Positions 1-11,010 of a stretch of 64,000 bases of DNA are shown here, piece by piece. Source of the DNA: Triplophysa rosa (taxonomy: Eukaryota > Chordata > Actinopteri > Cypriniformes > Nemacheilidae). Each line of letters begins with the position of its first letter. Positions within the stretch are counted from its first letter, which is position 1. A program made the translations under genes and the position numbers. The notes below the pieces were generated by a model. The model searched no databases, was not told the origin of the DNA, and was given only the letters and a program-made list of their open reading frames with translations. The stretch is taken from positions 918,730 through 982,729 of the forward strand of contig NC_079901.1 of the NCBI RefSeq assembly GCF_024868665.1, read 5' to 3'.

Positions 1-195
1 GGGGGGTGTGCTCTGGGCTCGAGCCGGTTCCGAGCTCGGCGCACTTGCCCTGGCCAGGGTAGAGTGCTTCGAGTTCGGATAGATCCGGCAGGCTCGGAGC
101 CCGCTCCCTGGACAGCACGCCAAATACGCATAAACCTTCATACCCATGCTCTATCATTATTATCCCTGCAACATCGCTGTTATCTGCGCAGGTGA
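1..195. other. Unclassified GC-rich stretch at window start
   Basis: The first 120 bases are GC-rich, then mixed. It does not match the DIRS termini seen in the other copies and has no convincing open frame. It marks the truncated left limit of DIRS copy A. Confidence 0.4.
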
Positions 196-879
196 ACTCG
201 TGAACCGACAGAATGGGGTTCCTATGGAAAACGCCACAGCACTGAGCCGCGTCACAATCTCTGCGGAGCAACGTTGAGTGGCCTGGGCGAGTCAGACGAA
301 CACGCTAACGCGAAATTATGACCCTCCAGTGGAGAGGACGGTGGACCCAGAGCTTTACACAAAGTTGGGAAGCCCCTGTCACCGGCCGTCACAGGCGGAG
401 GCCTAGTTCTCTAAATGGCGAGAAGACCCCCCGGGGGAAAAACGCTGCAGAGGCCACTACCTACCGTAGGGAGGAATTAGTGGAGACATCACATGGTCTC
501 AGCATCAGGGGAGAACTCATGGGAAGGATGTGCGGACTGCAGGAGTTAACCGCAAGGTGGGAGTCCACCTGGGGAGGTCATGGGTTGCCAAGGTGGGAAC
601 CATTCATAAGGATACATCAGACGGAACAGCCCACGGAGGGGGGGGTTACCACGTCTGGAGCACTGGGTCCGGTTAGAGCCATCTGGGAGATAACTCAACT
701 GTTCCCCGGCCTAAGGGGGCATGGCTGCTCTGCGATGGTGCTTAGTGATGGATGGAATGCCTGTTCTTTACCCATTGGGGGAATAGCCGCTGATCCCCCT
801 AAGGAAGGGGGAAGGGCTTTCGCAGGCGTACACCCTACCAGCTGCCGGTCCCACACCTTGCCAGGATGCGGGCTGACAC

Positions 880-1810
880 CGGTTCCACGCGTAGGTATTA
901 GAACCTCACGGAGTTGTTGGGCATAGCCCAACCCGCAGCTTTGCAGATGTCTGCCAGAGAGGCGCCCTGAGCCAGTGCCCATGAGGGGTGTGCCTCACTC
1001 CCAACGGGCAGGGGCGAAAGGAGATCAGTATGCCCTAACGAGGGCATCCACGATCCAGTGCGCCAGCCTCTGTTTGGAGACAGCCCTCCCTTCTGCTGAC
1101 CTCCGAAACAGACAAAGAGCTGCTCAGAGCTTCTGGGCTCTGCGTGCGGCCCAAGTAGAGGTGCCGTGCGTGTACTGGGCACAACACGGATAGGTTGGGT
1201 CTTCCTCCCCAGTGGGGAGCACCTGCAGGTTCACCACCCGGTCTCTCGGGAGAGTGGTGGGAACTTTGGGCATGTAGCCGGGGCGGGGTCTCAAGATAAC
1301 ATGAGAATCCCGGCCCCGAGTTCTAGGCAATCTATGGACACAGAGGGGCTTGCAGATCCCCTACCCTCTTGGAGGTGAGCGCCATGCGGAAAGACGTCTT
1401 TATCAAGACTGAGAAAGAGCGGCAACCCGGAGAGGCTCGAAGGGGGAGGGGCCTCTTGAGGCCCGCCACCTAGGTCGCAAGAGGGTACAGAGCGCGGATA
1501 AGGTGGTCACCCTCTCATGCCCCTTAGGAACCTAATGACCAGGTCGTGCTGTCCCAGAGGCTACCCAGCACTTGGGTCATGATGAGCGGCCGTAGCGGCT
1601 ACATACATTCCCAGTGTGGAGAGGGAGAGGTTACTCCCCAGTCTCTCTTGAGGAAGGGACAGCTCGTACCCGACCGAGCAACTCCGCGGGTCTTCTCGCC
1701 GAGAAGAGCCCCAGGACGAGAAGAGGCGCCACCTATGGGCGTATAGCCGCCCAGTGGCCGAAGCCCTAGCCTGAGTGATGTCCCAACCAGACCGGGGGTG
1801 GGTCACTCAG
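880..1810 (-). pseudogene. DIRS copy A tyrosine recombinase remnant
   Basis: Pieces in different frames cover most of the recombinase. The N-terminal part at 1561-1806 includes SLPQERLGSNLSLSTLGMYV. The middle part at 1124-1330 includes DSHVILRPRPGYMPKVPTTL, and the C-terminal part near 898-1010 includes SWALAQGASLADICKAAGWA. They align with copies B and D. Several frame breaks make it non-functional. Confidence 0.75.
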
Positions 1811-1942
1811 GATCTCCTCGTCCCGTCCAGACATGGAGACCAGGTTTTGCCTGGGATGCCGTAACGTGCCCCTTCCCCTGGGGAAGCAGTCCGCCAGGGG
1901 GGAGTTGTTGTCAGAGCCTTAGCTCCGAGAACCAAGTCCTGG

Positions 1943-2560
1943 TTAGTCCAAAAGGGGCGTAACTAGTACCACTTGATGCTCCTCTTCCCTGGCCTTGCAC
2001 AGGACCTGTGCACTGAGGCTCATTGGGGGGAAGCGTACTTCCGCTTGTCCCGCGGCCAGCTGTGCACAAGGGCATCCATGCCAAGGGTTGCCTCGGACAG
2101 GGAGTACCAAAGCGGATAATGGGTGGAGTCCGGGGAGGCAACAGGACCACCTGTGCCTGGCCGAACTGCTCCCAAATGAGCCGGCTGCGCGGGGATGGAG
2201 TCGCCACTCTCCGCGAGGCGTCGACTGACGAGAGAGCGCATCGGCTGTCTGGTTCAGGAAGCCTGGGATGTGTGTGGCTCGCAGGGAACTGATCACCTGC
2301 TGACTCCAGATGAGGAGGCGCCGGGCGAGTCATGTTAGTTGCCGTGAGCGAATCCAATGATATACGCCACAGCAGCTGTGCTGTCCGACCGGACCAGCAC
2401 GTGCTTGCCCTGCCAGAGAGGTAGTAGCCTCCTCAATGCAAGTAGCACAACCAACAACTCCGACACTGCTTGCCCGTTGCACACGGCACCCCAACCCTGC
2501 AGGGAGGCATCCCAAAGGGGACCCCTGTCCGCAAGAAGGTCATGGAGACCAGGGGGTTAG
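1943..2560 (-). pseudogene. DIRS copy A RNase H / linker remnant
   Basis: Minus-strand segments match the RNase H and following region of copy B: RATHIPGFLNQTADALSRQ and the Ser/Arg-rich linker after it (1943-2296), then fragments up to 2560. Frames change repeatedly. Confidence 0.65.
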
Positions 2561-2779
2561 GGTGTGTCGGCAGAAAAGCGTGATGACCATACGCCTGCTG
2601 CCGGTGTGCCACGCTCTCCAAGGAACTTGACTCTGTAGCCAGTGTTGGAGCGGTCATATGTGCATCGACCCGAGGGGGACCACCCCCGCCGAGGATGCCA
2701 TGTATCCCAGGAGCCTGTGAAATTGTTTCAGGGGGACCGCTGACTGTCTGAGAGCTTCAGGCAGTTCAACAATGATCGG

Positions 2780-3560
2780 GCACGCTAGTCAGTCGCACTG
2801 CCTCTGGGAGGCCGCGTAGGTGCGGGCTTCCTCGTCACGGGTCTTCGCGCCCCCCACGGGGGGTGAGCGGGGCCACTCACGAGGACAGAGTCGAGTTCCA
2901 TACCGAGAAAGAGGACGCTCTGCACCGGGGAGAGCTTGCTCTTCTCAGTTGACCTGTAGCCCCACCGATCTAGGTTCCGGACCTTTGTGTACACTACAGA
3001 TCTCGAGAGTGCGCCAAACTGAGCCAGTCGTCGAGATAGTTTAGTACCCGCACACCTCCTTCCCTAAGGGGAAGGAGGGCGGCTTCCACGACCTTCATAA
3101 AGAATCGTGGAGACAGGGACAGACCGAAGGGGAGGACCCTGTACTGATATGCCCGTTCCTCGAACGTGAACCGTCGGAACGGCCGATGTTGAGAGAGGAT
3201 CGAGACATGAAGTCTGAACGTCCTTCAGGTCGATTGCCATGAACCAGTCCTGACACCTGACGGATGCGCTTTTGCGTGATCAACCTGAAAGGCAGCTATT
3301 GTGTAGGTGCCTGTTCAGAACACACAGACCCAAGATAGGGCGCAACCCCACGTCTTTCTTGGGGACAATGAAGTACAGACTGTAAAACCCGTTGAACATC
3401 TCGGCTGGTGAGGCGGGCTCGATCACTCCCTTCACCAGAAGGGTGGCGACCTCGGCCTGAAGTACGGGAACATCCTAGCCTCTGACTGAGGTATATCGGA
3501 TGCCCTGAAACTTGGCGGGCGTGAGGCGACTGGATCGCATAGCAGAGACGGATCGTCTTC
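2780..3560 (-). pseudogene. DIRS copy A reverse transcriptase remnant
   Basis: At 2785-2994 the frame reads STEKSKLSPVQSVLFLGMEL, matching the post-YLDD region of copy B (EKSKLSPAQSSSYLGVELD). Further RT fragments run up to about 3560. The catalytic YLDD region itself is broken. Confidence 0.65.
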
Positions 3561-3899
3561 CCTAGCCAGCCTGACAGCCTGGGAAGCCGGACAGGCTCCC
3601 AGAAATGAGACGGGGACTAAAGGTACGATCTTTTTCATCGTCCCCCCGGGGGGTGGTTCGATGGCTAGCAGTACGGATTCCTTGCCGGGGGAGGTCCCCC
3701 GGGGAGGAGATCTGCTCTGCTGTTTTTCCTGTCTGGCGACTGCGCAGCTCAACGCACTGTCTGACTGAGAGTGCTGAGGGCTGGTGTTTATACTCGACAT
3801 TGCGCTTCACCATGACGCAATGTCGAGTTTGCCATTCACCGTCGTGCAGAGGGTGAGAGCGGCTGTGGTAACCCAGAGAGAGAGGAAACTCTCCCTTTT

Positions 3900-4470
3900 T
3901 GAGAGTAAGTGGGCGCTAGCCCCCCGGAGGGGGCCAGCAGATGGAGAGACGGGGCAGGATCCATTGATCCGTTGATCAGTTGAGACGAGGTGTGAACGGT
4001 CCGTGAGCCAGTGGTTGGCGGATTATCGCTCACAGTAATCCTCATATCACCCTCGCTGCTTGCCATAGCGGACGGCAGGGCCGTAGTCCTGCCGCCACGG
4101 AACGGGGAGCAAACGAGGTGGTGGCTGAGTCCCGTGGGAACACAGCCACCCATGACGCAACGTCTGAATCATCACCGCCCACAGTGTGGGCAGGACGTAT
4201 CCACAACATCTGCCCCAGCGTACTGGAAGCAGGCATCGTGTCCGTCCCCCTCCTCGATGAGTGTGATGCACCCATGAGAACAGCGGGACAAGCCACGCTG
4301 GAGAAATTTGCTCTTTTAGAAAGGAAATTTGCTCGAACACCTCCGGAACTGCCGAGACGCCCAGGGGAGAGTCACTGCAGGAAGGGACTGTCCGCTGTCC
4401 ACGTCGTAGATTCCAGCAAAAAAATGATCACCAAAGATCGTAGAGAAGCTCATCAGATGTGTAGGCTCTG
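3900..4470 (-). pseudogene. DIRS copy A gag remnant
   Basis: Its place between the 5' terminal repeat and RT, and nucleotide similarity to copy D gag (52820-53420), support this. An example is the cysteine-rich stretch around 4180-4300. No long intact frame remains. Confidence 0.6.
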
Positions 4471-4479
4471 AAGAACAAA

Positions 4480-4671
4480 AGGTGAATGAATGAGCACGCC
4501 GGCTTCCCTCTTATACCCGGACATCCGGGGAGGAGCCCGGCATGCAAATTTCATTCGCCAATTTTCATTGGCCTTTTCTAAATACTCAGAAAATGATAGG
4601 TTCTCAAGACAAACCCCATTCTGTCGGTTCGACACAACGTCGAGAGACCGACAGAAAGGGAAATCATGTTA
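4480..4671 (-). repeat. DIRS copy A terminal repeat with TATA-type promoter
   Basis: Matches, in inverted sense, the left terminal repeat of copy D (52621-52800). Shared motifs include AAAGGTGAATGAATGAGCAC, GCATGCAAATTTCATTCGCC and the outer GTCGAGAGACCGACAGAAAGG. On the minus strand the promoter region reads GGGTATAAGAGGGA. Confidence 0.75.
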
Positions 4672-4787
4672 GCGGCCAAGGTAAAGTTTGATAATTGTTG
4701 CGAATAATTGTGGTCCATAAATAAGTGACTGCTCGAAACAAGTTAGTGGCTTGCTAGACGCTAGACACGACTTCCGCATTTGTCCAC

Positions 4788-5033
4788 GACACTGTTGTCA
4801 TGCGGTTTCTACGTCAGTAAAGGTGGTAACAAAGGGGAACGCGGATATGACGCCATTGACAGGCGACTGCACAGCCCCGTGTCACTGTTTAGAATGGCCA
4901 TCTTCTCACGATTTACAAGTAGTTGGAAACATTTGAGATATTGTAAGTATTCAGCTGAACAAAAAATATAACACTAGCTTAGTGGTTTTTGGATATTTTA
5001 CTGCAAAATTGTCACAAACTGCACCTTTAAGGA
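4788..5033. mobile_element. MITE-like repeat shared with 50380-50710, copy 1
   Basis: It shares TCTCACGATTTACAAGTAGT, TGGAAACATTTG and the end TTTTACTGCAAAATTGT...ACAAACTG(C/T)ACCTTTAA with the downstream copy. Non-coding. It starts about 100 bp beyond the end of DIRS copy A. Confidence 0.7.
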
Positions 5034-6400
5034 AAAGGTGTGGTATATATCAGATGGTATTTGCATGGCATTAATTTAATACATGTTAATTATGACTTGT
5101 TTTGTACTTTTATCGTATATAATAGCATGCACAGATGAACCATTCATCTATTATACAAGTGACTTGTGATTTTATATCTGGTTGAACAACAAACTGCAGT
5201 AAAATGTCAAATGAATAATAAGCTCAAGGATGACTAGACTGCAGATGGTCATTTAATTGATGAGGTTTATCAGCATTCTCAAACATCCTCTATCTAATCT
5301 CTAAACAATCCTCTACAATCAGATGATCATTTAATTCTTTATAAATATTGACTTTGCTCTGTGACAAACATTGATAATCTTTATCTGTACTCAACAGCAT
5401 CATTTGTTTCCATCTGCTGAATAAAAAACTAACCTGCAGAGCAAAATGCTCCGGATCATAATGTGCTTTTATTCTTGTCATGTTATTGTTCCCTCTCAGA
5501 TTCATGACTTCTATGTGGTTTTATGATTAGTGTTACAAATCTTCAAGATGAACTTTAAACATTTAGAGCAGTCACCATTATTTATATTGAGCTTTATGTA
5601 GTTTGTTTCAAAGCAGCTCACGATAATAATAGTCCTAAACATGAAAGCAACAAGAAAAACTGATGTGTTCTATATATTGTCTTAAAATCTCTAAAAGAGA
5701 AATAACCTTGAACCTTGATGGTTTGTGTGTGAGGCAGACAGTGAATGTGTTGTGATGGGAGTGAATGATGTGTTGTGCAGGTCTGGATGTCTGTGGTTGG
5801 GTTTTTCCATGAACCCTCGCCTAACACGCTCTGACACATGTCCCGGGCTGATTCTGTCACAGTGACGTATGTCTTTACAGATCTTTCAGCCTATTCACTC
5901 TGTGTAAGTGCTCGGGCTAACACTAAAATACACTTTAAGATACATATCAAATACTGTTCAAAGCATTAAATGATTCAGGCAGAAAAAACATTCTGGTATT
6001 TTACTATTTTCACTGATTATTCTTACTTTTCATCCTTCTGTATGTGTGGAATAATGTAGGGCTTGTAGTGAATGAATGGGTTTAATCTCCTCTAATGACC
6101 TGTTATAAGTCTATCATGTGACTTCTCTCACGAGGCGTTGTGGAAACTACAGGTACATTCAGATTCATCCTTTTGCTCCCAGCTTTTTAAATTGAATACA
6201 AATTCAGACAATTTAGTGTCAAATTTAACTACTGAGTGACACCACCGATGTGGCCATTGTTATCATATAAGCATCGCTTCTTAATCTCAAATTAAGCAAA
6301 GCAGTTTTTACTTGAGTATTATGATTATCACTTGCTTTTTTAAACCCCCAAGATTGTAAAGTCAGAGAAAACAAAAACATTTCAACCCCTTGTGGTAGGG
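5034..6400. other. AT-rich intergenic stretch
   Basis: No open frame, RNA gene or recognisable element. The short frames here are scattered and lack supporting similarity. Confidence 0.5.
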
Positions 6401-6419
6401 TAAAACATTTCAAAACATT

Positions 6420-6820
6420 CCTTGTGGATCGATCGGTATCAGCCGATAATGACATTTTATGACTCGATCGGTACTCACTAACTTGGCCGATCTCATGAAC
6501 CGATCGCAATTTGATGAAGTCACCACGTGATGATGTCCAAAATGCGTGAGGATGTAAATGATGTGCGGAACTGTGTGGAACTATTACGACGTTTCGAGAA
6601 ACAATGAAAAAATTCCAATTTGCTGTATATGATCCAAAGAAATCTCACGTGGAAGAGCATTGTCCAAAGCGTTTAATATGACGAACCTCTTAAGAACGAG
6701 CCACCGCGAGACATATGCCAAATACGAAAAACTAGCAACTGCAAAGGCAACGGTTAGTAATGTGACTCTTATTCAGCCGTCCATTACAGACGCTCTGAAA
6801 AAACAGGAACTTTACACACC
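6420..6820 (+). pseudogene. hAT transposon remnant with BED-finger coding fragment
   Basis: The frame at 6660-6820 reads MSKAFNMTNLLRTSHRETYA, then KYEKLATAK and IQPSITDALKK. The pattern NLLRxxHxxxYxKYEKL followed by QPSI is the end of a BED zinc finger and linker of hAT transposases and ZBED genes. Upstream (6420-6510) are repeated GATCGGTA-type motifs common in fish hAT ends. The LTR element starting at 6821 cuts the frame. Confidence 0.6.
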
Positions 6821-7376
6821 TGTCAGGGGGGTGGAGGAAGAACCCAAGTGCAGGCAGTGGTGGTACAGGGAAAACACAAACTTTATTAAATATAAAACAA
6901 AAACCCATGATGGGGAACAACTTCAGAATGGAAAACCAAACAGAAACAAAAGACTTCCCACGAGGGGGAAAAAGTAAAAGAAACATGATAACTAAACAAT
7001 TGAGACAAGACTACTCTACACGCAACATAAAGACACGGGGCAAGGTAATCAAAGGCAAGGTACATCAAACAGAGCAAGGCACATGGCAAGGACAAGGCGA
7101 ATATAACAAAACAAACGAGCACAGGACAGCAAACACAAGGGCATTAAATAGGAAGACTAACAAAGGAGTTAACAATGGGCAGGTGTGGGTAATGAGACAC
7201 AGGCGGGAAGCTGAACAAGGAAACAAGAGGGGCGGGGCCAAAGACGAGACCGGAGAGAACGCACATTATGTCGTGGCCGACAATAATATGTTTCTCTCCA
7301 CACAAAACAAGAGGCTCTGCCATGATTCTGCCACTAGACCACGAAAGACATGACATGATGAGGCAGAATCATGACA
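6821..7376 (-). repeat. 3' LTR of the short LTR element
   Basis: Minus strand TGTCATGATTCTGCCTCATC ... CCCCCCTGACA. It contains an AATAAAGTTTGTG polyadenylation-type signal (plus about 6876-6890). Long shadow frames here are not genes. Confidence 0.75.
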
Positions 7377-7478
7377 GAAGCCTCCCCTTAATGAACACCC
7401 CAGGCGTTCACCAAGGGGCAGACTAACGAGACAAGACCGACTGGGTAACAGACAACATCCACTAAAACATGGTCAAAA

Positions 7479-8075
7479 TTAATGAAGGCAAAGAAGAAAT
7501 AATAATGAATGGGTTGGGCTGAGACAATAAAAATAACAAAGATGGGAGGAGGGTGGGGTAACAAAAGAGTCCATAGGGGGAAGTCCAAAGGGGCTGGGGC
7601 TAGGTGAGGGAGACTTGGTTCGGGGGGCGCTCGGGAGCGCAGAGTCTGGGGGGACTTGACAGGGGCAGGCTTGGCTGTCGGCTGGAGTGCCAGCAGGACC
7701 GGACAGGGTGCCGGACTGGAGGCAGGGCTGGGTGCCGGCTGGGACGCCGGCTGAGTCGCTGGCTAGAACGCCGGCTGAGTCGCCGGCTGGGTCACCGGCT
7801 GCTGGACAGGACTGGACACCTGCAGGACTGGATGTCTGCGGCTGGACAGGACTGGATGCCTGTGGTTGGAATGCCGGCAGGAGCGCCGGCTGGACTGCCG
7901 GCGGGGATCTGTGGCGGGAACGGGATACCGGCGGCCTCGACCCTGGAAGGGAGCCCAGCGGCCTCGACCCTGGAAGGGAGTCCGGCGGCTTCGACCCTGG
8001 AGGGGAACCCGGCAGCATCGACCCCTCCTGCTACGATCCCTCTGTCTGCTGGGTCCTGTATTGGCTGGATCATTC
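7479..8075 (-). pseudogene. Proline-rich repetitive frame inside the short LTR element
   Basis: An open frame of about 179 codons (7479-8018), rich in Pro, Ser, Ala and Gly. A 27-bp unit is repeated about three times near 7930-8025 and in one frame gives the nonapeptide RVEAAGLPS in tandem. A second irregular array lies at 7690-7800. No conserved domain is recognisable. It may be a decayed gag region or non-coding GC-rich repeat. Confidence 0.4.
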
Positions 8076-8620
8076 TGTCACGGTCCCCGGAAGGGTTGTG
8101 GAGGTTGCGGGAAACAAGGACAGAGGACCCAAGTGCAGACAGCGGGTAAGGGGTTAACAAAAGGCTTAAATACAAATACAAAACATGAAGCAAAATCCCA
8201 CAAGGGGGTAAAACAACAAAACAGCAAGGTTAGGAACCAGAAAGGAACACAGGAACATAAACTAACTACACTAAACTAGACAAGACAATTACAATTAAAA
8301 AGACTAAAATAACTAAACTAGACTTACATGGTGATACAGGACAAGGCACAAGACAAGTGCAACAACACAGATGATCCAGCACAAGACAGAGGACACAAGG
8401 GCATTAAGTAGGGGAACAAATCAAGAGGGAACAGCTGCGGGGCATGAAATAACTAATGAGTAATAATGGGGAGAAGAGAGGGCAGGAACAGAGACAAGAC
8501 CGAAGAGAGTGTATGGAAGGCCATACGGGCAAAAATGCCTCTCTCCACATAAAACATGAGGTTCTGTCATGATACTACGAGACTACGAGAAACATGACAT
8601 AATGCGGCAGAATCATGACA
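8076..8620 (-). repeat. 5' LTR of the short LTR element
   Basis: Minus strand TGTCATGATTCTGCCGCATT ... GGGGACCGTGACA. It is colinear with the LTR at 6821-7376, with shared GAGGACCCAAGTGCAG-like and GGGCATTAA(A/G)TAGG segments on the plus strand. Confidence 0.75.
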
Positions 8621-8635
8621 ACATACGCTCATGCT

Positions 8636-8870
8636 CACACAGGCACACAACACAAACACACATGCACGTACACACACACGCATACAGCGTGGTTATTATA
8701 GAGAAGCACACATTTAAGATAAAGGAAAGAGAAACACAGATAACATTATACAGACTATAAATTCCTATATGGAGTAGTAAATAAATGAAGCAGAATGTTA
8801 CATTTAAAGTGATATTACTGTAATTAATACAAAAACTTTCAATTCTAAAGCTGATGTCAGCAGACAAGTT
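8636..8870. repeat. Cyprinid-type interspersed repeat, shared with 19911-20450
   Basis: CA-rich block followed by AAGCACACATTTAAGATAAA and CAGACTATAAATTCCTATAT, both present in the same order near 20168-20235. It appears to be a partial copy. Confidence 0.65.
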
Positions 8871-10020
8871 GCTTTCTAGCGTATTTGCTTGAATTCTCAG
8901 GTAATATATTTGGTTTGACCCATTTCAGAGGCGGACAAAACTGGAATTTGAAATGGATTGATTAAAGCTCTCTACCAACATATGTGAGTTTCATAGAAGC
9001 ATATAACAAAAATGTAGTAATGCAATATGGCTGGGCTCTATATCAGCATGACTGTGATTAGGCCAGAGGCACGAGGCTGAGCACAGGAGACAAACACAGA
9101 CACTGATATAGAGCACCATCACATGACTACGAGAGCGATATTACATATACAAAAGTGTGTAGATAAATCCAACCTGGTCTCAATGGAAATACATACAAAT
9201 AAAACATATTTTTTAAATAGGTTTTTATACAAAAAGAGCTTTTTATGTAAAATTCACTTTATAAATGACCCACATTTTGAAACGTTCATTCATGGGGATA
9301 ACATGGATCATTTGATATGGTTTAGTGTCAGATTTTAGACTATCTTTTGGAAAATGCAGTTTTGAAAGTAGAAGTAAAAAAATATCACTTTTACCAGTAG
9401 ATTGCTGGAGAGTTCCACTATTTGCGATTTGCTATTTGACCAACTGAAAGATATATTTTCACAAGTTTTTTTCAGTTGGATTTATATCTACATATTATGA
9501 AATCACAATTATAAAAAAAAATTGGAATGATATCTTGATTTTGTTAGTGTGAAAAAGTCACACTCATGGTCTTTGGGGTCTCTGGAGACCCCCGCTTAGA
9601 AAACGTACAAAATTCATCCCCAAAATAAGAAACAACGCAGAACACGTATAGACAGAAATGAAGTGGCACACTTCCAACAATGCATTATTGAGCTGCATGT
9701 TCACTTTCACTTTGTAAGTCTCTATTAACTGCTGTTAGCTCTGATGATTAAGATTTAGATTTAGTGATGCCTTCTAAGATAACTAACCAATACAATCCAG
9801 TCTGTAACAATCACTGATCTGCCTTAGTAATCTCTTCCATGACTGTGTAAAACTCTAGACTCAACTTCTGTGAAACGTCCCTTTGAAGTCCTGCTTATGA
9901 TTGTGTTGAATCCACTTGTGTCATTATTCCACACGGGCTCAAACTGATAAATCTGATAAAGTGAACTGACTGTTGGTCTGGTTTACAAATGCACACTTTC
10001 ACACACTAGCACACCTCTGT
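8871..10020. other. Unannotated intergenic stretch
   Basis: No gene or recognisable mobile element. Composition is AT-rich, with short frames only. Confidence 0.5.
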
Positions 10021-10029
10021 TACACTTGC

Positions 10030-10215
10030 AAATAATACTTCTGGGTCAGCTTAACCAATCAGGTGTGCGTTTCCTGAACAACGACATAACTCGCTGGTTA
10101 ACCACCATAGTACAATGCATCGTTGGGGAAATTAACAATGTAGTGACGACTGTTTCCCAAAACCGTAGTAACTCTGTCAGAGATCAATCGTTTGAGCCAA
10201 GTTGGTTCAGCAATC
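10030..10215. mobile_element. Degenerate MITE-like palindromic segment
   Basis: It contains inverted, related pieces: CGTTTCCTGAACAACGACAT, ATGCATCGTTGGGG and GTTTCCCAAAACCGTAGTAA. This resembles a common fish foldback family with CGTTTCCCAAAA-type ends. Limits are uncertain. Confidence 0.35.
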
Positions 10216-10360
10216 TAGTTGATGATGCCACAGGTGGTGGAGTAATGACGTCAACTAATAAAAACATTCAAATCGAATTAATGTCAAATTCTTGCTGCAA
10301 ATAACATACATTGCATTTAATGGCGACTTCTGTTATCCTATTTTTGTTATCGTCTCTGTT

Positions 10361-10600
10361 ACGACTGTAACCTCCATTCCCTGATGGAGGGAACGAGACA
10401 TTGTGTTGAGAGACAGACTGGGGTTTGATCTTGAGAACCTATCATCTCCGAGAGGAATTTAAAACACCAATGTGCTTTGGCAAATGGCACACGCACGCCA
10501 GTCCCCACCCCGTGCATACGGGTATAAAAGGGAGGCGGCGGTGGTCATTCACTCACCCTTTGGGCTGAGGAACCTGAGAGACATCTCCCGGATGCTGCAG
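10361..10600 (-). repeat. DIRS copy B terminal repeat (3' side)
   Basis: Inverted counterpart of 15575-15750. On the plus strand it contains GGGTATAAAAGGGAGG, a TATA-type promoter directed outward to inward. The outer edge carries TTCCCTGATGGAGGGAACGA. Confidence 0.8.
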
Positions 10601-10619
10601 CGGGTCGGCGAAGCGTTGT

Positions 10620-11010
10620 GGCATGAAGACACAACGTCTCGTTCCCTCCATCAGGGAACGGAGGTTACATTCGTAACTGAGACGTTCCCCTTCATATTTT
10701 AGATTCAAGATTTTAGATTCAACTTTATTGTCATTGCACATGTACAAGTACAAGGCAACGAAATGTGACCTCTGCATTTAACCCATCCAGAGAGTAGTGA
10801 ACACACGCACAGCAAGAGTGGGCAGCTATCACTGCAGCGCCCGGGGAGCAAGTAGGGGTAAGGTGCCTTGCTCAAGGGCACCTCAGTTGTTACCCGCTGG
10901 CCTTGGGAATCGAACCGGCAACCTTCTGGTCACGAGTCCGACTCTCTAAACATTAGGCCACAACTACCCCCAACTGCCTCGACGTTGTGTTGAGAGACAG
11001 ACTGGGGACC
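10620..11010 (-). repeat. DIRS copy B internal complementary region, interrupted by a SINE
   Basis: At 10620-10690 the sequence (CACAACGTCTCGTTCCCTCC, GGAGGTTACA) is the reverse complement of the element's outer edge at 10361-10420. At 10982-11010 the sequence (CGTTGTGTTGAGAGACAGAC) is the reverse complement of the opposite edge at 15720-15750. In DIRS elements such a region templates end completion and circularisation. Here the two halves are separated by the SINE insertion. Confidence 0.75.
10693..10971 (-). mobile_element. tRNA-derived SINE inserted in DIRS copy B
   Basis: On the minus strand the head reads GGGGGTAGTTGTGGCCTAAT, with an A-box-like TGGCCTAATG and a B box GGTTCGATTCC (plus 10905-10917). 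A conserved core follows, then the tail ending GACAATAAAGTTGAATCT with a short repeated tail unit. The layout suggests a V-SINE-type element such as the cyprinid HAmo family. The family name is tentative. Confidence 0.7.

Larger units (their letters stand above)
200..4671 (-). mobile_element. DIRS-type retrotransposon, copy A (degenerate)
   Basis: On the minus strand this reads gag remnant, RT, RNase H, tyrosine recombinase and a 3' non-coding tail. The tail at 215-420 matches copy D at about 55330-55540. The 5' end (4500-4671) has the terminal repeat with a TATA-type promoter and ends in GACAGAAAGGGAA. The outer right terminal repeat is missing at about 200. Stops and frameshifts interrupt every gene. 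DIRS elements encode a tyrosine recombinase instead of an integrase and replicate through a circular intermediate. Confidence 0.85.
6821..8620 (-). mobile_element. Short non-autonomous LTR retrotransposon
   Basis: Two direct LTRs (6821-7376 and 8076-8620) bound a 699-bp interior. Both begin, on the minus strand, TGTCATGATTCTGCC and end ...TGACA. A purine tract (AAGGGGAGGC, minus) sits immediately before the 3' LTR, at about 7377-7390. The interior has no gag-pol, only a proline/serine-rich open frame with tandem repeats, so the element must depend on others. Flanks (ACACC and ACATA) are only partly alike, so the target duplication is not clear. The LTRs have diverged noticeably, which suggests an old insertion. 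Confidence 0.75.

Noticed and set aside
318..926. 202-codon plus-strand frame at the window start
   Set aside because: It covers the non-coding tail of DIRS copy A on the opposite strand. The same tail in copy D has no matching frame, so it is a chance opening.
6732..7122. Hydrophobic minus-strand frames rich in Phe/Leu/Val
   Set aside because: They lie wholly within an LTR and arise from its AT-rich U3/R sequence. No conserved domain, and they do not recur in the same frame in the sister LTR.
7604..8279. Long plus-strand Gly/Arg-rich frames
   Set aside because: Shadows of the GC-rich repeats inside the short LTR element. No plausible protein.
10890..10971. Possible tRNA gene (B-box GGTTCGATTCC on the minus strand)
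   Set aside because: It is the head of a SINE: no foldable cloverleaf with a proper acceptor stem, and it continues into a SINE core and tail.
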